Source of the DNA: Synechococcus sp. M16.1
Lineage (GTDB): Bacteria > Cyanobacteriota > Cyanobacteriia > PCC-6307 > Cyanobiaceae
Length of the DNA: 64,000 nucleotides
Assembly: GCF_014279895.1 (NCBI RefSeq)
Contig: NZ_CP047954.1
Coordinates: 62,001-126,000, forward strand
Direction: 5' to 3'
Positions within the stretch are counted from its first letter, which is position 1, and each line of letters opens with the position of its first letter. Positions 37,476-47,507 of the stretch are shown in pieces. The notes beneath the pieces are model-generated. The model ran no database searches and was not told the origin of the DNA. It saw nothing but the letters and a program-made list of their open reading frames with translations. Made by a program: the position numbers and the translations under genes.

Positions 37476-37637
37476 TTAAAACAAGCTGTAAATGAATGGG
37501 GCCACGACGGTGCCCTGCGTGAACACGAGCAGTGCACCCATCAGCACCAACGTGATGATCAAGGGCGCGAGCCAATATTTCTGACGTGCCTTCATGAATG
37601 CCCACAGATCAGAGAGCAGATCGAGTAGGTCACGCAT
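37476..37637 (-). CDS. SxtK-like/DUF5989 small membrane protein
   Basis: A 53-residue gene that length-limited gene calling can miss. The protein starts MRDLLDLLSDLWAFMKARQK, continues with one hydrophobic helix (YWLAPLIITLVLMGALLVF), and ends with the characteristic TQGTVVAPFIYSLF. This layout (amphipathic N-terminus, basic KARQKYW, single helix, TQG...APFIY end) is that of DUF5989/SxtK proteins, which occur next to carbamoyltransferases. The function is unknown. It lies 18 bp after the SxtJ-like gene and 10 bp before the SGNH gene, so it is cotranscribed with them. Confidence 0.85.
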   Translation of the reverse strand: MRDLLDLLSDLWAFMKARQKYWLAPLIITLVLMGALLVFTQGTVVAPFIYSLF

Positions 37638-37655
37638 GGGTCAGGGCGACCGTGT

Positions 37656-38063
37656 TTAAAAGGGTCGTTCGAGGTTAACTGTCTTGTCGGTGCAGCTTTC
37701 GCGGTAGCTGTCGAATGCGGGCTTAAAGGATCGCCGCAGGGGGTCGTGCCCCAGCAGGCGCATGGTGATGGCGATTGGCTGCAACACCACCAGATAGATC
37801 AAGCCCAAAATCAGATGACTGTTGATCCAACCCAGGCCGTGGCCCAGCAGCATCCACAATTTGTAGGGCTGCTGCAACCGTTTGGGCACGATCAATCCCA
37901 TGGCGACAAACAGGCTGCCGAGGAGGATGGGCCAGGTGGGTGACACTGTTTGATGCAGCCAGGGCCAGATCAGGCTGAACATCAAGGGCAGCAACAGTCC
38001 AAGCGTGAGCCCGAAATGGCGCAACTGCTGCTTCGTGGCTGGGGGAATGGTGGGAAGCGACAT
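37656..38063 (-). CDS. SxtJ-like membrane protein
   Basis: A 135-residue protein with about three hydrophobic segments (LTLGLLLPLMFSLIWPWL, WPILLGSLFVAMGLIV, LILGLIYLVVLQPIAITM) and a polar C-terminus with GHDPLRRSF followed by SYRE. The LLGHDPL segment and the size match the SxtJ family, known from saxitoxin clusters and, more widely, beside NodU-type carbamoyltransferases. Its function is not established; a partner role for the transferase at the membrane is inference. The ATG at 38063 lies 5 bp after the carbamoyltransferase stop. Confidence 0.8.
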   Translation of the reverse strand: MSLPTIPPATKQQLRHFGLTLGLLLPLMFSLIWPWLHQTVSPTWPILLGSLFVAMGLIVPKRLQQPYKLWMLLGHGLGWINSHLILGLIYLVVLQPIAITMRLLGHDPLRRSFKPAFDSYRESCTDKTVNLERPF

Positions 38064-38068
38064 CACGA

Positions 38069-39910
38069 TCAATCCAGTTCGAAATTTTGCATCCAGGTTT
38101 TGTCAGATTGCGATGCTTTGGGTTGCTCTTCTTTCAGAAGAATCTGGTTTTCCAACACCAACACATCCATTTCAGTGCGCATGAAACAGCGATAAGCGTC
38201 CTCTGGAGTGCAGACGATTGGTTCGCCCCGCACATTGAAACTGGTGTTCACAAGTGTGGGGCAACCTGTGCGTGCGTGAAAGGCAGATAGCAAGCCATGA
38301 AATCTTGGATTTGTTTCGGCATGAACGGTTTGTACGCGTGCTGAATAGTCCACGTGAGTTACCGCAGGGAGTGATGAGCGCGGCACATTCAGTTTGTCGA
38401 TGCCGAACAGCTGATCTTGCTCTTGGGTCATTGGGGTACACAGTTCTTTTTTGACCGGTGCGACGATCAACATGTATGGGCTGCTTTGGTCAAGTTCGAA
38501 CTGGTTTTGCACATGATCAGCCAACACCGCTGGTGCAAAAGGCCTGAAGCTTTCGCGGTATTTGATTTTTAAATTCATCACGCTTTGCATGTCCTGATTG
38601 CGTGGATCCCCCAGGATTGACCGGGCTCCTAGCGATCGAGGCCCAAATTCCATGCGCCCGTTGAACCAGCCAACCACCTTCCCTTCATCGAGAAGTGTCG
38701 CAACTGAGTTGAACAGTTGTTCATCATTTTGTGATTGGAATGGGATGTTTTGGCTTTCTAGGTAACTGCAGATGTCTTGATTGCTAAATGCTGGCCCCAA
38801 GTAAGTGCCGTGCATGGCATCTCTTGAGTTGGGTGTGCGTGTTTGATTGAAGTGCTGGTGCCAGGTCACCAACGCGGCGCCAAGGGCTGATCCAGCGTCG
38901 CCGCTGGCTGGCTGGATCCAAATGTTGTCGAAGGGGCCCTCGCGTAGCAGTCTGCCGTTGGCCACGCAATTCAAGGCAACGCCGCCAGCCAAGCACAAAT
39001 TTTTGGCACCAGTTTCTTCGTGAAGGCTGCGAGCCAGGGCGAGCACGATGTCTTCGGTGACGACCTGAATGGAGGCGGCCAGATCCATATGGAATGGCTT
39101 GAGATCGCTCTCAGGGTCGCGCGGCGGTTGACCGAACAACGCGTGGAAGCGTTGGCTGGTCATTCGAAAACCACGATGGAATTTAAAAAATTTAAGATTG
39201 AGCCTAAAGGTTCCGTCGTTCTTGATATCGATCAAATTATTTTTGATTGTTTCGACATATTTGGGTTCGCCGTAGGGGGCTAAGCCCATTAATTTGTATT
39301 CCCCAGAATTCACCTTGAAGCCGCAATAAAAGGTGAACGCTGAATAAAGCAGGCCGAGGGAGTGGGGGAAGGAGAGTTCCCAAATCGGCTTTATCTCATT
39401 GCCTGTGCCCATCCAAGCTGAGGTGGTTGCCCATTCCCCAACGCCGTCCATGCAGAGCACCGCTGAGGATGCAAAGGGGCTTGGGAAAAAGGCGGCAGCG
39501 GCGTGGGAGAGATGGTGTTCCGAGAACAGCAGTTGGGGAATCGCTTGGCCATCCCCCGCCATGGTCTGCAACTTTTGCTGAATGGTGCGCTTCAGAAAAA
39601 GCTTTTCCTTCAGCCAGGTTTGCATCGCGGCCACGAAGGATCGCCCTCCTCTTGGAGATGCACCGATATAGGTCTCCAGCAGGCGCTCAAAGGTGAGTAG
39701 CGGCTTCTCGTAGTACGTGACGGCATCCAGGTCGCTGATGCTCAGGCCGGCCTGATCGAGACAGAAGCGGATCGCCTGCTCTGGGAAGCGTGGATCATGC
39801 TTGCGACGACTGAAACGTTCTTCTTGTGCTGCGCTGATGATGTTTCCGTCGACCAGCACTGCCGCAGCGCTGTCGTGGTAGTAAGCAGAAATTCCCAGGA
39901 TTGCCGTCAT
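38069..39910 (-). CDS. NodU/CmcH/SxtI-family O-carbamoyltransferase
   Basis: Transfers a carbamoyl group from carbamoyl phosphate, via carbamoyl-AMP, to a hydroxyl. The 613 residues hold the Kae1-like N-terminal domain (ILGISAYYHDSAAAVL) with the metal-binding HHLSHAAAAFF motif near residue 128, the nucleotide-binding LAGGVALNCVANGRLL and GDAGSALGAAL segments, and the C-terminal YrdC-like carbamoyl-adenylation domain (NGRMEFGPRSLGARSILGDPR, FRPFAPAVLADHV, NTSFNVRGEPIV). In this setting the acceptor is probably a sugar hydroxyl of the exported glycan. It is the first gene of a five-gene minus-strand run ending with the sulfotransferase fusion. Confidence 0.93.
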   Translation of the reverse strand: MTAILGISAYYHDSAAAVLVDGNIISAAQEERFSRRKHDPRFPEQAIRFCLDQAGLSISDLDAVTYYEKPLLTFERLLETYIGASPRGGRSFVAAMQTWLKEKLFLKRTIQQKLQTMAGDGQAIPQLLFSEHHLSHAAAAFFPSPFASSAVLCMDGVGEWATTSAWMGTGNEIKPIWELSFPHSLGLLYSAFTFYCGFKVNSGEYKLMGLAPYGEPKYVETIKNNLIDIKNDGTFRLNLKFFKFHRGFRMTSQRFHALFGQPPRDPESDLKPFHMDLAASIQVVTEDIVLALARSLHEETGAKNLCLAGGVALNCVANGRLLREGPFDNIWIQPASGDAGSALGAALVTWHQHFNQTRTPNSRDAMHGTYLGPAFSNQDICSYLESQNIPFQSQNDEQLFNSVATLLDEGKVVGWFNGRMEFGPRSLGARSILGDPRNQDMQSVMNLKIKYRESFRPFAPAVLADHVQNQFELDQSSPYMLIVAPVKKELCTPMTQEQDQLFGIDKLNVPRSSLPAVTHVDYSARVQTVHAETNPRFHGLLSAFHARTGCPTLVNTSFNVRGEPIVCTPEDAYRCFMRTEMDVLVLENQILLKEEQPKASQSDKTWMQNFELD

Positions 39911-39953
39911 GACAAACGATTCAGGACTTTTGCTTGTCGCGGAACGTTAACCC

Positions 39954-40694
39954 TCATGAGTCTCCGAGGAATTCCAGGATTTCTCGATCTTTAAGGTTCT
40001 GCGCCTCACCGCGACACACCTCGCGCAGCGCCCGGCCATCTGCCACCTCCCGCAGGCAGCGCTGCAGGTTCCCCACGGTGCTTTCAAGTTCATCAATCCG
40101 CTCCATCAGGTTGCGGATCACGTTGGCTTCGGCGTCCGGCAGGGCCGAGTGGGCCAGTGGGTTGATTCGCACGCCACTCTGGTGGATCACCCGGCCGGGG
40201 ATGCCCACAACGGTGCAGTCGCTTTCCACATCGCGCACCACCACGGAGCCAGCGCCGATGCGGGTGTTGGTGCCGATCGTGATCGCTCCCAGCACCTTGG
40301 CCCCTGCGCCCACCACCACATTTTCGGCGAGGGTGGGGTGGCGCTTCCCATGTTCCTTGCCTGTGCCTCCCAGGGTTACCCCTTGGTAGAGCAGGCAACG
40401 GTTGCCGATTTCGGCGGTTTCGCCGATCACCACCCCCATGCCGTGGTCGATGAACACGCTGTGGCCGATCCTGGCGCCGGGGTGAATTTCAATGCCGGTG
40501 AGGGCACGGCCGACCTGGCTGAGGCAACGGGCCGCCAGCTTCAGCGGCAGGTGGCAGCTCCAAAGCCGATGACTGATGCGGTGCAGGCTGATCGCCTGGA
40601 AGCCGGGATAGCAGCACACGATTTCCAGCCAACCGCGAGCAGCAGGATCACGCTCGCGGATGATCGCGAGGTCGGCACGGATGTGATCAAACAT
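39954..40694 (-). CDS. cysE: Serine O-acetyltransferase
   Basis: Makes O-acetylserine from serine and acetyl-CoA, the entry to cysteine synthesis. The 246-residue protein has a helical N-terminus (MFDHIRADLAIIRERDPAARGW) and a left-handed beta-helix of hexapeptide repeats (IHPGARIGHSVFIDHGMGVVIG) with the catalytic His and the acetyl-CoA loop GGTGKEHGKRHPTL. The C-terminal tail lacks a clear Ile terminus for complex formation with cysteine synthase. It is 10 bp downstream of plmA, so the two are probably cotranscribed. Confidence 0.95.
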   Translation of the reverse strand: MFDHIRADLAIIRERDPAARGWLEIVCCYPGFQAISLHRISHRLWSCHLPLKLAARCLSQVGRALTGIEIHPGARIGHSVFIDHGMGVVIGETAEIGNRCLLYQGVTLGGTGKEHGKRHPTLAENVVVGAGAKVLGAITIGTNTRIGAGSVVVRDVESDCTVVGIPGRVIHQSGVRINPLAHSALPDAEANVIRNLMERIDELESTVGNLQRCLREVADGRALREVCRGEAQNLKDREILEFLGDS

Positions 40695-40704
40695 CGCAGG
40701 GGTG

Positions 40705-41706
40705 TCAGCTGGCGGCCGCCGGGATCTGCAGGCCGATCTCCTTGCGGAGTAGATCGATCGTATCGGTGCTCAGGTAGCTCTCGGCGCAATGCACCTGGGG
40801 CATGCGCATCAGTTGGGAGCGGTTCTGGCGCAGGCTCTGTTCCACCAAGGGCAGGCTCGGTCGATCACAGAGCACGTGGCTCGAGGCCCGCAGCAGGGCC
40901 AGCAGGCGGCTGCCCACATCCGGGGTGGCGGTCATCAGCAGCAATTCGTTGCCCCGCATCGAGTGGAGGATCACCTCAGCGGCCCGCAGGATGCCGGGGC
41001 TGATGCTCACCAGGCCCACACAGCTGCCGGGGCGCAGTTCCTTCAGCATGGCCAGCTCTTGGCGGAAGTCGTTGAGGTCAACAGCCACCGCCCGAACGCT
41101 GTGCTTTTTTGCCAGCTCTTCCACAGGCTGAAGGAAATAGCGGCTGGTCACCACGGTTCCGTTGCTGGAGTTTTCCAGCACGCTCTCCAGCTCCTCCATT
41201 GGCACCACTTCGACCGGCACATCCAGGCAGGGTTCCAGTTCCTCGGCGATCAGCATTGAGGCACCGATGTCTTCTCTGGGGGTGCTGACCAGTACGCGGG
41301 CGCCACAGCGAAGGCGCCAATCGATCTCCCGGGTTAGCAGTTCCCGGGTCTGCTGAAGGGTGCAGCCGGCATTGAGCAGGCCATCCACACATTTGCGCAC
41401 TTCCCGGTCGAGATCGGTGACGCCTCGATTGCGTATGTGCGGCGGCGTCTTGATTTCCCGGGGCTTTTGCTGGTCGCGCACGTAGATGCCAGAGCCGGCC
41501 ATGGCTTCCACCACGCCATCGGTTTCCAGTTGGCGGTATACCTTGCTGATCGTGTTGCGGTGCAATCCCGTTTGCATTGCCAGCTGCCGGGTGCTGGGCA
41601 AGCGATGCCCCGGCGGGTAGTGCCGCGCTGCGATGGCGAAGCAGATCTGGTTGTAAAGCTGCGTCGACGCCGGAATGTCGCTTTCCTGTTGGATATGGAA
41701 TCGCAC
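40705..41706 (-). CDS. plmA: GntR-family regulator PlmA
   Basis: Cyanobacterial GntR-type transcription regulator. In other strains PlmA binds the PII-PipX complex and so links to nitrogen/carbon sensing. The 333-residue protein starts at GTG 41706 (VRFHIQQESDIPASTQLYNQ). It has a winged helix-turn-helix in residues ~10-75 (HRLPSTRQLAMQTGLHRNTI, KVYRQLETDGVVEAM) and a ~240-residue C-terminal domain with alternating strands that is neither the FadR nor the aminotransferase type. A longer frame to 41877 is not family-like. It is divergent from the dienelactone hydrolase gene (85 bp apart) and lies upstream of cysE. Confidence 0.85.
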   Translation of the reverse strand: MRFHIQQESDIPASTQLYNQICFAIAARHYPPGHRLPSTRQLAMQTGLHRNTISKVYRQLETDGVVEAMAGSGIYVRDQQKPREIKTPPHIRNRGVTDLDREVRKCVDGLLNAGCTLQQTRELLTREIDWRLRCGARVLVSTPREDIGASMLIAEELEPCLDVPVEVVPMEELESVLENSSNGTVVTSRYFLQPVEELAKKHSVRAVAVDLNDFRQELAMLKELRPGSCVGLVSISPGILRAAEVILHSMRGNELLLMTATPDVGSRLLALLRASSHVLCDRPSLPLVEQSLRQNRSQLMRMPQVHCAESYLSTDTIDLLRKEIGLQIPAAAS

Positions 41707-41746
41707 GCCGGTGGGACAGGTCGGAATGCGGCCACCATACGGAGCG

Positions 41747-41764
41747 AATTGCCTGGTGACAATT
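41747..41764. promoter_or_regulatory. Short inverted repeat between plmA and the hydrolase gene
   Basis: AATTG (41747-41751) and CAATT (41760-41764) are perfect 5-bp arms separated by 8 bp, in the 85-bp divergent region. The size would suit a dimeric regulator such as PlmA itself, but this is only position-based inference. Confidence 0.3.
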
Positions 41765-41791
41765 GGGGGTGTGTCCTGTGGGCCTGTGACA

Positions 41792-42553
41792 ATGTCCAGC
41801 TTCCCTTCGCCTGGCTGGGTTGAACTTGCCAATGGCGTTGTGCCACTGCGCTGCTGGTGGGCGCTACCGCAGGTCATTATTAACGATATCGAGTCTAAAT
41901 CGTTAATAAGTCGTGTCTATGTCGTGCTGCCTGAGGTGTTTGGGCTGAATGCCTGGGTGCGTAGCGTGGCGGATCGCTTGGCCGCCCAGGGATATCCAGC
42001 CCTGGCAGTGTCGTTGTTCTCCCGTACGGCTCCAGATCTGGAGTTGGCTTACGAGGCCTCCGATCTGGCTGAAGGACGCCGCCATAAGGACGCCACCACC
42101 AGCGAGCAGATCGTTGCTGATGTCGCCGCCGCAGTCAGCTGGTTCAGGGCTCGTTACCCGCAGGCCGCCATCCATGTGGTGGGCTTCTGTTTCGGCGGGC
42201 ATGCCGCTTTTCTTGCGGCCACGCTGCCCGGGGTTGAGCACGCTTTTGATTTTTACGGTGCCGGTGTGAGCCGAATGCGGCCTGGTGGTGGTGAGCCCTC
42301 TTTGGCTCTGCTGCCTGAGATCAAGGCGCGGCTCACCTGTGTCTTCGGTATGGCTGATCCGTTGATTCCTCAAGAGGATCGCGAAGCCATAGGGGCCGCC
42401 CTAAGCAAGGTCGATACCGCCGGCCATCGCTTGCGCGTTGTGGAGTATGCCGGTGCCGATCACGGCTTCATGTGCGAAGCTCGCAGCGCTTTCCATCCCC
42501 AGGCCTCAGCCCAGGGATGGCGCTTGCTGCTGGCTGGCGACCCTGTGGCTTAG
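41792..42553 (+). CDS. Dienelactone hydrolase family protein
   Basis: A 253-residue alpha/beta hydrolase. Recognisable elements are [22 protein letters not shown], the nucleophile loop [12 protein letters not shown] with Cys in the Gly-x-Cys-x-Gly elbow (dienelactone hydrolase type), the acid region GMADPLIP and the His in YAGADHGFM. The substrate in cyanobacteria is not known. I chose ATG 41792 because [18 protein letters not shown] directly after it fits the family N-terminus. The segment [14 protein letters not shown], between this start and VVLPEVFG, is encoded by an AT-rich palindrome (41877-41909). The stop overlaps the convergent infC by 4 bp. Confidence 0.85.
   Translation: MSSFPSPGWVELANGVVPLRCWWALPQVIINDIESKSLISRVYVVLPEVFGLNAWVRSVADRLAAQGYPALAVSLFSRTAPDLELAYEASDLAEGRRHKDATTSEQIVADVAAAVSWFRARYPQAAIHVVGFCFGGHAAFLAATLPGVEHAFDFYGAGVSRMRPGGGEPSLALLPEIKARLTCVFGMADPLIPQEDREAIGAALSKVDTAGHRLRVVEYAGADHGFMCEARSAFHPQASAQGWRLLLAGDPVA
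41877..41909. repeat. Perfect interrupted palindrome (11 + 11 bp) within the hydrolase gene
   Basis: TTATTAACGAT (41877-41887) and ATCGTTAATAA (41899-41909) are exact reverse complements separated by 11 bp. The element is AT-rich in a GC-rich coding region and stays in frame. Confidence 0.8.
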
Positions 42554-43203
42554 CCCTGGGGGCTGGCCACCTTGGCGGCGGTGGGCTTTGGCGGTGCGGG
42601 GATGGTGCGCACGGCCTTGTTGGCGGCCTGCTCCTTCTCCTCTTTCTTCACCAGCGGCGTTTTGCGCGGGGTGAGGAACATGATCATGTTGCGGCCCTCC
42701 CGCTTGGGCGCCTGCTGGATTTCGGCCTTCTCCTCAAGATCCTTGGCCATCCGCCGCAGCAGCGTTTCCGCCAGCGCCGTGTGCTGAATTTCGCGGCCGC
42801 GGAAGATCACGGTGCATTTCACCTTGTCGCCCGCCTTGAGGAAGCGCTGGGCCTGACCGATCCGCACGTCGTAGTCGTGCTGATCGATCTTGTAGCGCAT
42901 CTTGACCTCTTTGACTTCGGTCTGGTGCGACTTCTTTTTGGCCTCTTTGGCTTTCTTTTCCTGCTCGAACTTGAACTTGCCGTAGTCCATGATCCGGCAG
43001 ACCGGTGGGTCAGCCTTCTCGCTCACCAGCACCAGATCCAGTTCCCGGTCGCGGGCCACATCGAGGGCTTCTTCGCGGCTGATCACGCCCAGCTGAGCGC
43101 CGTCTGAGTCGACCACCCGCAACTGGGGGTAGTTGATCCGGTCGTTGATGTTGGGCAGCTCCCGAACCGGGGCACGACGGTCAAAACGGGGACGTGGGGG
43201 CAT
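42550..43203 (-). CDS. infC: Translation initiation factor IF-3
   Basis: Binds the 30S subunit, prevents early joining of 50S, and checks start-codon pairing. The 217-residue protein has the N-terminal domain ([21 protein letters not shown]), the basic linker [16 protein letters not shown], and the C-terminal domain ([35 protein letters not shown]). The last ~40 residues form a Lys/Ala/Pro-rich extension common in cyanobacteria. The start codon is ATG, not the AUU used for autoregulation in enterobacteria. It lies 57 bp after miaA. Confidence 0.96.
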   Translation of the reverse strand: MPPRPRFDRRAPVRELPNINDRINYPQLRVVDSDGAQLGVISREEALDVARDRELDLVLVSEKADPPVCRIMDYGKFKFEQEKKAKEAKKKSHQTEVKEVKMRYKIDQHDYDVRIGQAQRFLKAGDKVKCTVIFRGREIQHTALAETLLRRMAKDLEEKAEIQQAPKREGRNMIMFLTPRKTPLVKKEEKEQAANKAVRTIPAPPKPTAAKVASPQG

Positions 43204-43224
43204 TCAGGCGGTGACGGGGACAGG

Positions 43225-43256
43225 TGCAGACAACTTCGCTGAATACAACGTCTGCA
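43225..43256 (-). other. Hairpin between miaA and infC
   Basis: TGCAGAC (43225-43231) and GTCTGCA (43250-43256) are perfect 7-bp arms with an 18-nt loop, in the 57-nt spacer after the miaA stop and 21 nt before the infC start. There is no T-run, so it is more likely a leader structure or RNA-processing element than a terminator. Confidence 0.35.
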
Positions 43257-43260
43257 TCCT

Positions 43261-44160
43261 TCACCTTAGATGTTGCTCGATCAACGTCATTGCATCCGTC
43301 AGCGTTGCCTGGTCGGCTAGCCAGTGGGGGTTGTGCTGACGCCGGAACCAGGTGCGTTGGCGTTTGGCGAACTGGCGGGTGCGTTGGCTGGTGATTCGCA
43401 CCGCATCTGCAGTGCTCAGGCTGCCGCCGATCACCTGCAGCGCTTCGCCGTAGCCGATGGTCTGCAGCAGCGGCAGATCAGCGCCGTAGCGCTCGCTCAG
43501 GCGTCGGGTCTCCTCCACCAGCCCATCGCAGTACAGCTGCTCGGTGCGTTGCTGGATGCGCTGGCGCAGGTTGGCGGGGTTGAGGCCCAGTTCCAGCACC
43601 CGCCAGGGCGGAGGCGTTGCTGTGGCCTGGCGGCTTATCGGTTGCCCGGAGGCGTAGAGCACCTCCAGGGCGCGCTGGGTGCGCACCGCATCGGCGGGGG
43701 CGATTTTGGCGGCGGCCCTTGGGTCGGCGGCCTGCAGCAGGGGGTGGCAGATGGCCTGGCCCAGGGCCGTCAGCTGCTGACGCAGCTGCGGCTGGGGTGC
43801 CACGGCCGGAGGCTGAAGCCCGCTGGTGAGGGCCTTGAGATACAGGCCGCTGCCGCCCACCAGCAAGGCCACGCCCCGCTGCTCCAGAGCGGCGTCGATG
43901 CAAGGGGTTGCGATCGCCTGAAACTCCTGGAGGGTGATCGGCTGATCGGGCCTGCGCAGGTCCAGCAGATGGTGCAGCACTCGCGCCTGTTGCTCCGCGG
44001 TCGGCTTGGCGGTTCCGATGTCCATCTCCCGATAGAGCTGGCGGGAATCCACGTTGATCACCGGCAGATCAAGCCTTTCGGCGATGTCCAGCGCCAGGGC
44101 GGTTTTGCCGCTGGCGGTGGGCCCGAGCAGGGTGATCACCAGGGGGTGGGAGCTGTTCAA
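43261..44160 (-). CDS. miaA: tRNA dimethylallyltransferase
   Basis: Adds a dimethylallyl group to adenosine 37 of tRNAs that read UNN codons. The 299 residues include the P-loop [14 protein letters not shown] (about 11-24), [17 protein letters not shown] with the catalytic Asp, and [13 protein letters not shown]. The C-terminal core carries [15 protein letters not shown]. The best start is TTG at 44160 ([12 protein letters not shown]); no upstream ATG fits. It is divergent from gyrB with 152 bp between them and is followed by infC. Confidence 0.94.
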   Translation of the reverse strand: MNSSHPLVITLLGPTASGKTALALDIAERLDLPVINVDSRQLYREMDIGTAKPTAEQQARVLHHLLDLRRPDQPITLQEFQAIATPCIDAALEQRGVALLVGGSGLYLKALTSGLQPPAVAPQPQLRQQLTALGQAICHPLLQAADPRAAAKIAPADAVRTQRALEVLYASGQPISRQATATPPPWRVLELGLNPANLRQRIQQRTEQLYCDGLVEETRRLSERYGADLPLLQTIGYGEALQVIGGSLSTADAVRITSQRTRQFAKRQRTWFRRQHNPHWLADQATLTDAMTLIEQHLR

Positions 44161-44238
44161 AAGGGTGAGGGGGTGCAGCCCGGCGTGGAATGGGCGCTGA
44201 GAGGCCTCTGCAAGCCTCTATAGACAGCCGGTGGTAGA

Positions 44239-44266
44239 TTGACATTGTCAGGTCGAGGTTTAGAGC
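44239..44266 (+). promoter_or_regulatory. Possible gyrB promoter with palindrome over the -35 box
   Basis: TTGACA (44239-44244) matches the -35 consensus; TAGAGC (44261-44266) is a weak -10 at 16 bp spacing. TGACATTGTCA (44240-44250) is a perfect palindrome around one central base, overlapping the -35 box. The predicted transcript would begin about 40 nt before the gyrB ATG. Confidence 0.4.
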
Positions 44267-44312
44267 CGTTGCGCCCGCCCATGACCCGGTTTCCTGGCTT
44301 GAGACTTTCTGA

Positions 44313-46279
<1,967 letters not shown>

Positions 46280-46280
<1 letters not shown>

Positions 46281-46615
46281 TGACGGCTGATCGAACAGGG
46301 ACTGTTTCTACAAGCAGTGTCCTTCGGTGGAGTTGGCTGCTGGGGGTGGCGTTAATGGCTCCGGCTGCCTTGCCGGCCGGTGGTGCTGACCGGCGTCAAC
46401 CCCAACCTCGTCGTCGCGCTATCTCCGGGCCGTTGCACACCAATTCTGATCAACCTCTGCGCCTCAGCCCGTTGGCGGTAGCCCCACGGGTGAGCACCCT
46501 TAAGGCGGGATCCTCCCTGCGCCTGCTGCGGCGTTGGTCTTCAGCCGATGGCCAAGACTGGCTCCACGTGCAAACCCTCTCTGGAGATCAACGCCGTGGC
46601 TGGCTCCGCGCCTGA
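46280..46615 (+). CDS. Exported SH3-like domain protein (hypothetical)
   Basis: A 111-residue protein with an N-terminal hydrophobic signal ([19 protein letters not shown], about residues 17-35), then a basic linker, and a C-terminal SH3b-like segment ([21 protein letters not shown], then [19 protein letters not shown]). Such domains often bind cell wall or peptides outside the cytoplasm; no specific role is assigned. The ATG at 46280 shares bases with the gyrB stop. The 3' end overlaps the first CrcB gene by 20 bp. Confidence 0.6.
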
Positions 46616-46979
46616 AGCTCTTTTGGTTGGGCTCGGGGCCATCCCCGGTGCCTGGCTGCGTTTGAAAGTAGTGAACCACTTTCAGCCGATGGTGCCGAAG
46701 AAGCACTGGGGGACCTTCTTGGTGAATGTGGTGGCTTGTTTCGCCCTTGGGCTGGTGCTGGCCCTCAGTGAAACCTGTGCCTCCAGCAGCGGTATTGCTT
46801 TGCTGATGGGTGTGGGCTTTTTCGGCAGCCTCAGCACGTTTTCCACCTTCGCTGTGGAGCTGCTGAACGAGCTCCGGGCCGGCCAGACGCTCATTGCTGT
46901 GGTGCTTGCGCTGGCCTCGATCGGGGTGGGCTTGCTGGCCTCTGCTTTGGGTTACGGACTGGGGGAGATCCATGCCTGA
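46596..46979 (+). CDS. crcB: CrcB/Fluc fluoride channel subunit 1
   Basis: Small membrane protein that forms dual-topology fluoride-export channels. The 127 residues have four membrane helices, with [26 protein letters not shown], and the hallmark [15 protein letters not shown] containing the fluoride-lining Phe and Thr/Ser residues. I chose GTG at 46596 because GGAG at 46583-46586 is well spaced and the protein then begins near the first helix; a frame from ATG 46548 is longer. It overlaps the second CrcB gene by 8 bp. Confidence 0.88.
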   Translation: MAGSAPEALLVGLGAIPGAWLRLKVVNHFQPMVPKKHWGTFLVNVVACFALGLVLALSETCASSSGIALLMGVGFFGSLSTFSTFAVELLNELRAGQTLIAVVLALASIGVGLLASALGYGLGEIHA

Positions 46980-47349
46980 AATCCAACCAAGCCTGCAACT
47001 GGAACTGCAGGAGCTGCTGCTTGTTGGCGTGGGTGCTGTGCCCGGAGCCTTGCTGCGCTGGCAGCTGGCTCTGCATCTGGGGGATCAGAACCTGCTGGTG
47101 AATGTTCTGGGGGCTGCCCTCTTGGGCTTGTTGGCCGGGCTCCCGGCGGCCCCACGGCGACAGGTGCTGCTGGGAATTGGCTTTTGCGGCTCGCTCACCA
47201 CCTTCAGCAGCTGGATGCTGGCGGCTACGAAGCACCTGAGTTCCGGTGATTGGGCCGCCGCTTTGGGTTTGATCGGGCTGACCCTTGGGCTGGGGGTGGG
47301 AGCGGCTGCACTGGGTTTTCAGCTCGGTCGGCGTGTTACACAAATCTGA
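46972..47349 (+). CDS. crcB: CrcB/Fluc fluoride channel subunit 2
   Basis: The 125-residue partner of the preceding gene, with four membrane helices, [28 protein letters not shown] and [15 protein letters not shown]. Tandem divergent crcB genes usually encode antiparallel heterodimers, so these two probably form one channel. The ATG at 46972 lies just before the stop of the first subunit. No fluoride-riboswitch pattern was found upstream of the pair. Confidence 0.88.
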   Translation: MPEIQPSLQLELQELLLVGVGAVPGALLRWQLALHLGDQNLLVNVLGAALLGLLAGLPAAPRRQVLLGIGFCGSLTTFSSWMLAATKHLSSGDWAAALGLIGLTLGLGVGAAALGFQLGRRVTQI

Positions 47350-47507
47350 CCAAGCGGCAACATGTCAGTTATGAGAAGAACTCCGAGGTTTTGCTTTCCT
47401 GGTGTGCCAATAGGAATTTGTTGGCGATCTGTGAATCGATGCAGTCTTCTGTGTTGTGTGTTCAACAGTTTTGCTGTGTTGAGCCTCGAAAATAAATTAG
47501 GTGTGTT

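Noticed and set aside
36353-39910. Saxitoxin biosynthesis cluster
   Set aside because: Only the I-J-K-L-like modification genes are present. The sxtA polyketide-like starter enzyme, amidinotransferase and oxygenases are absent, and the context is a polysaccharide locus.
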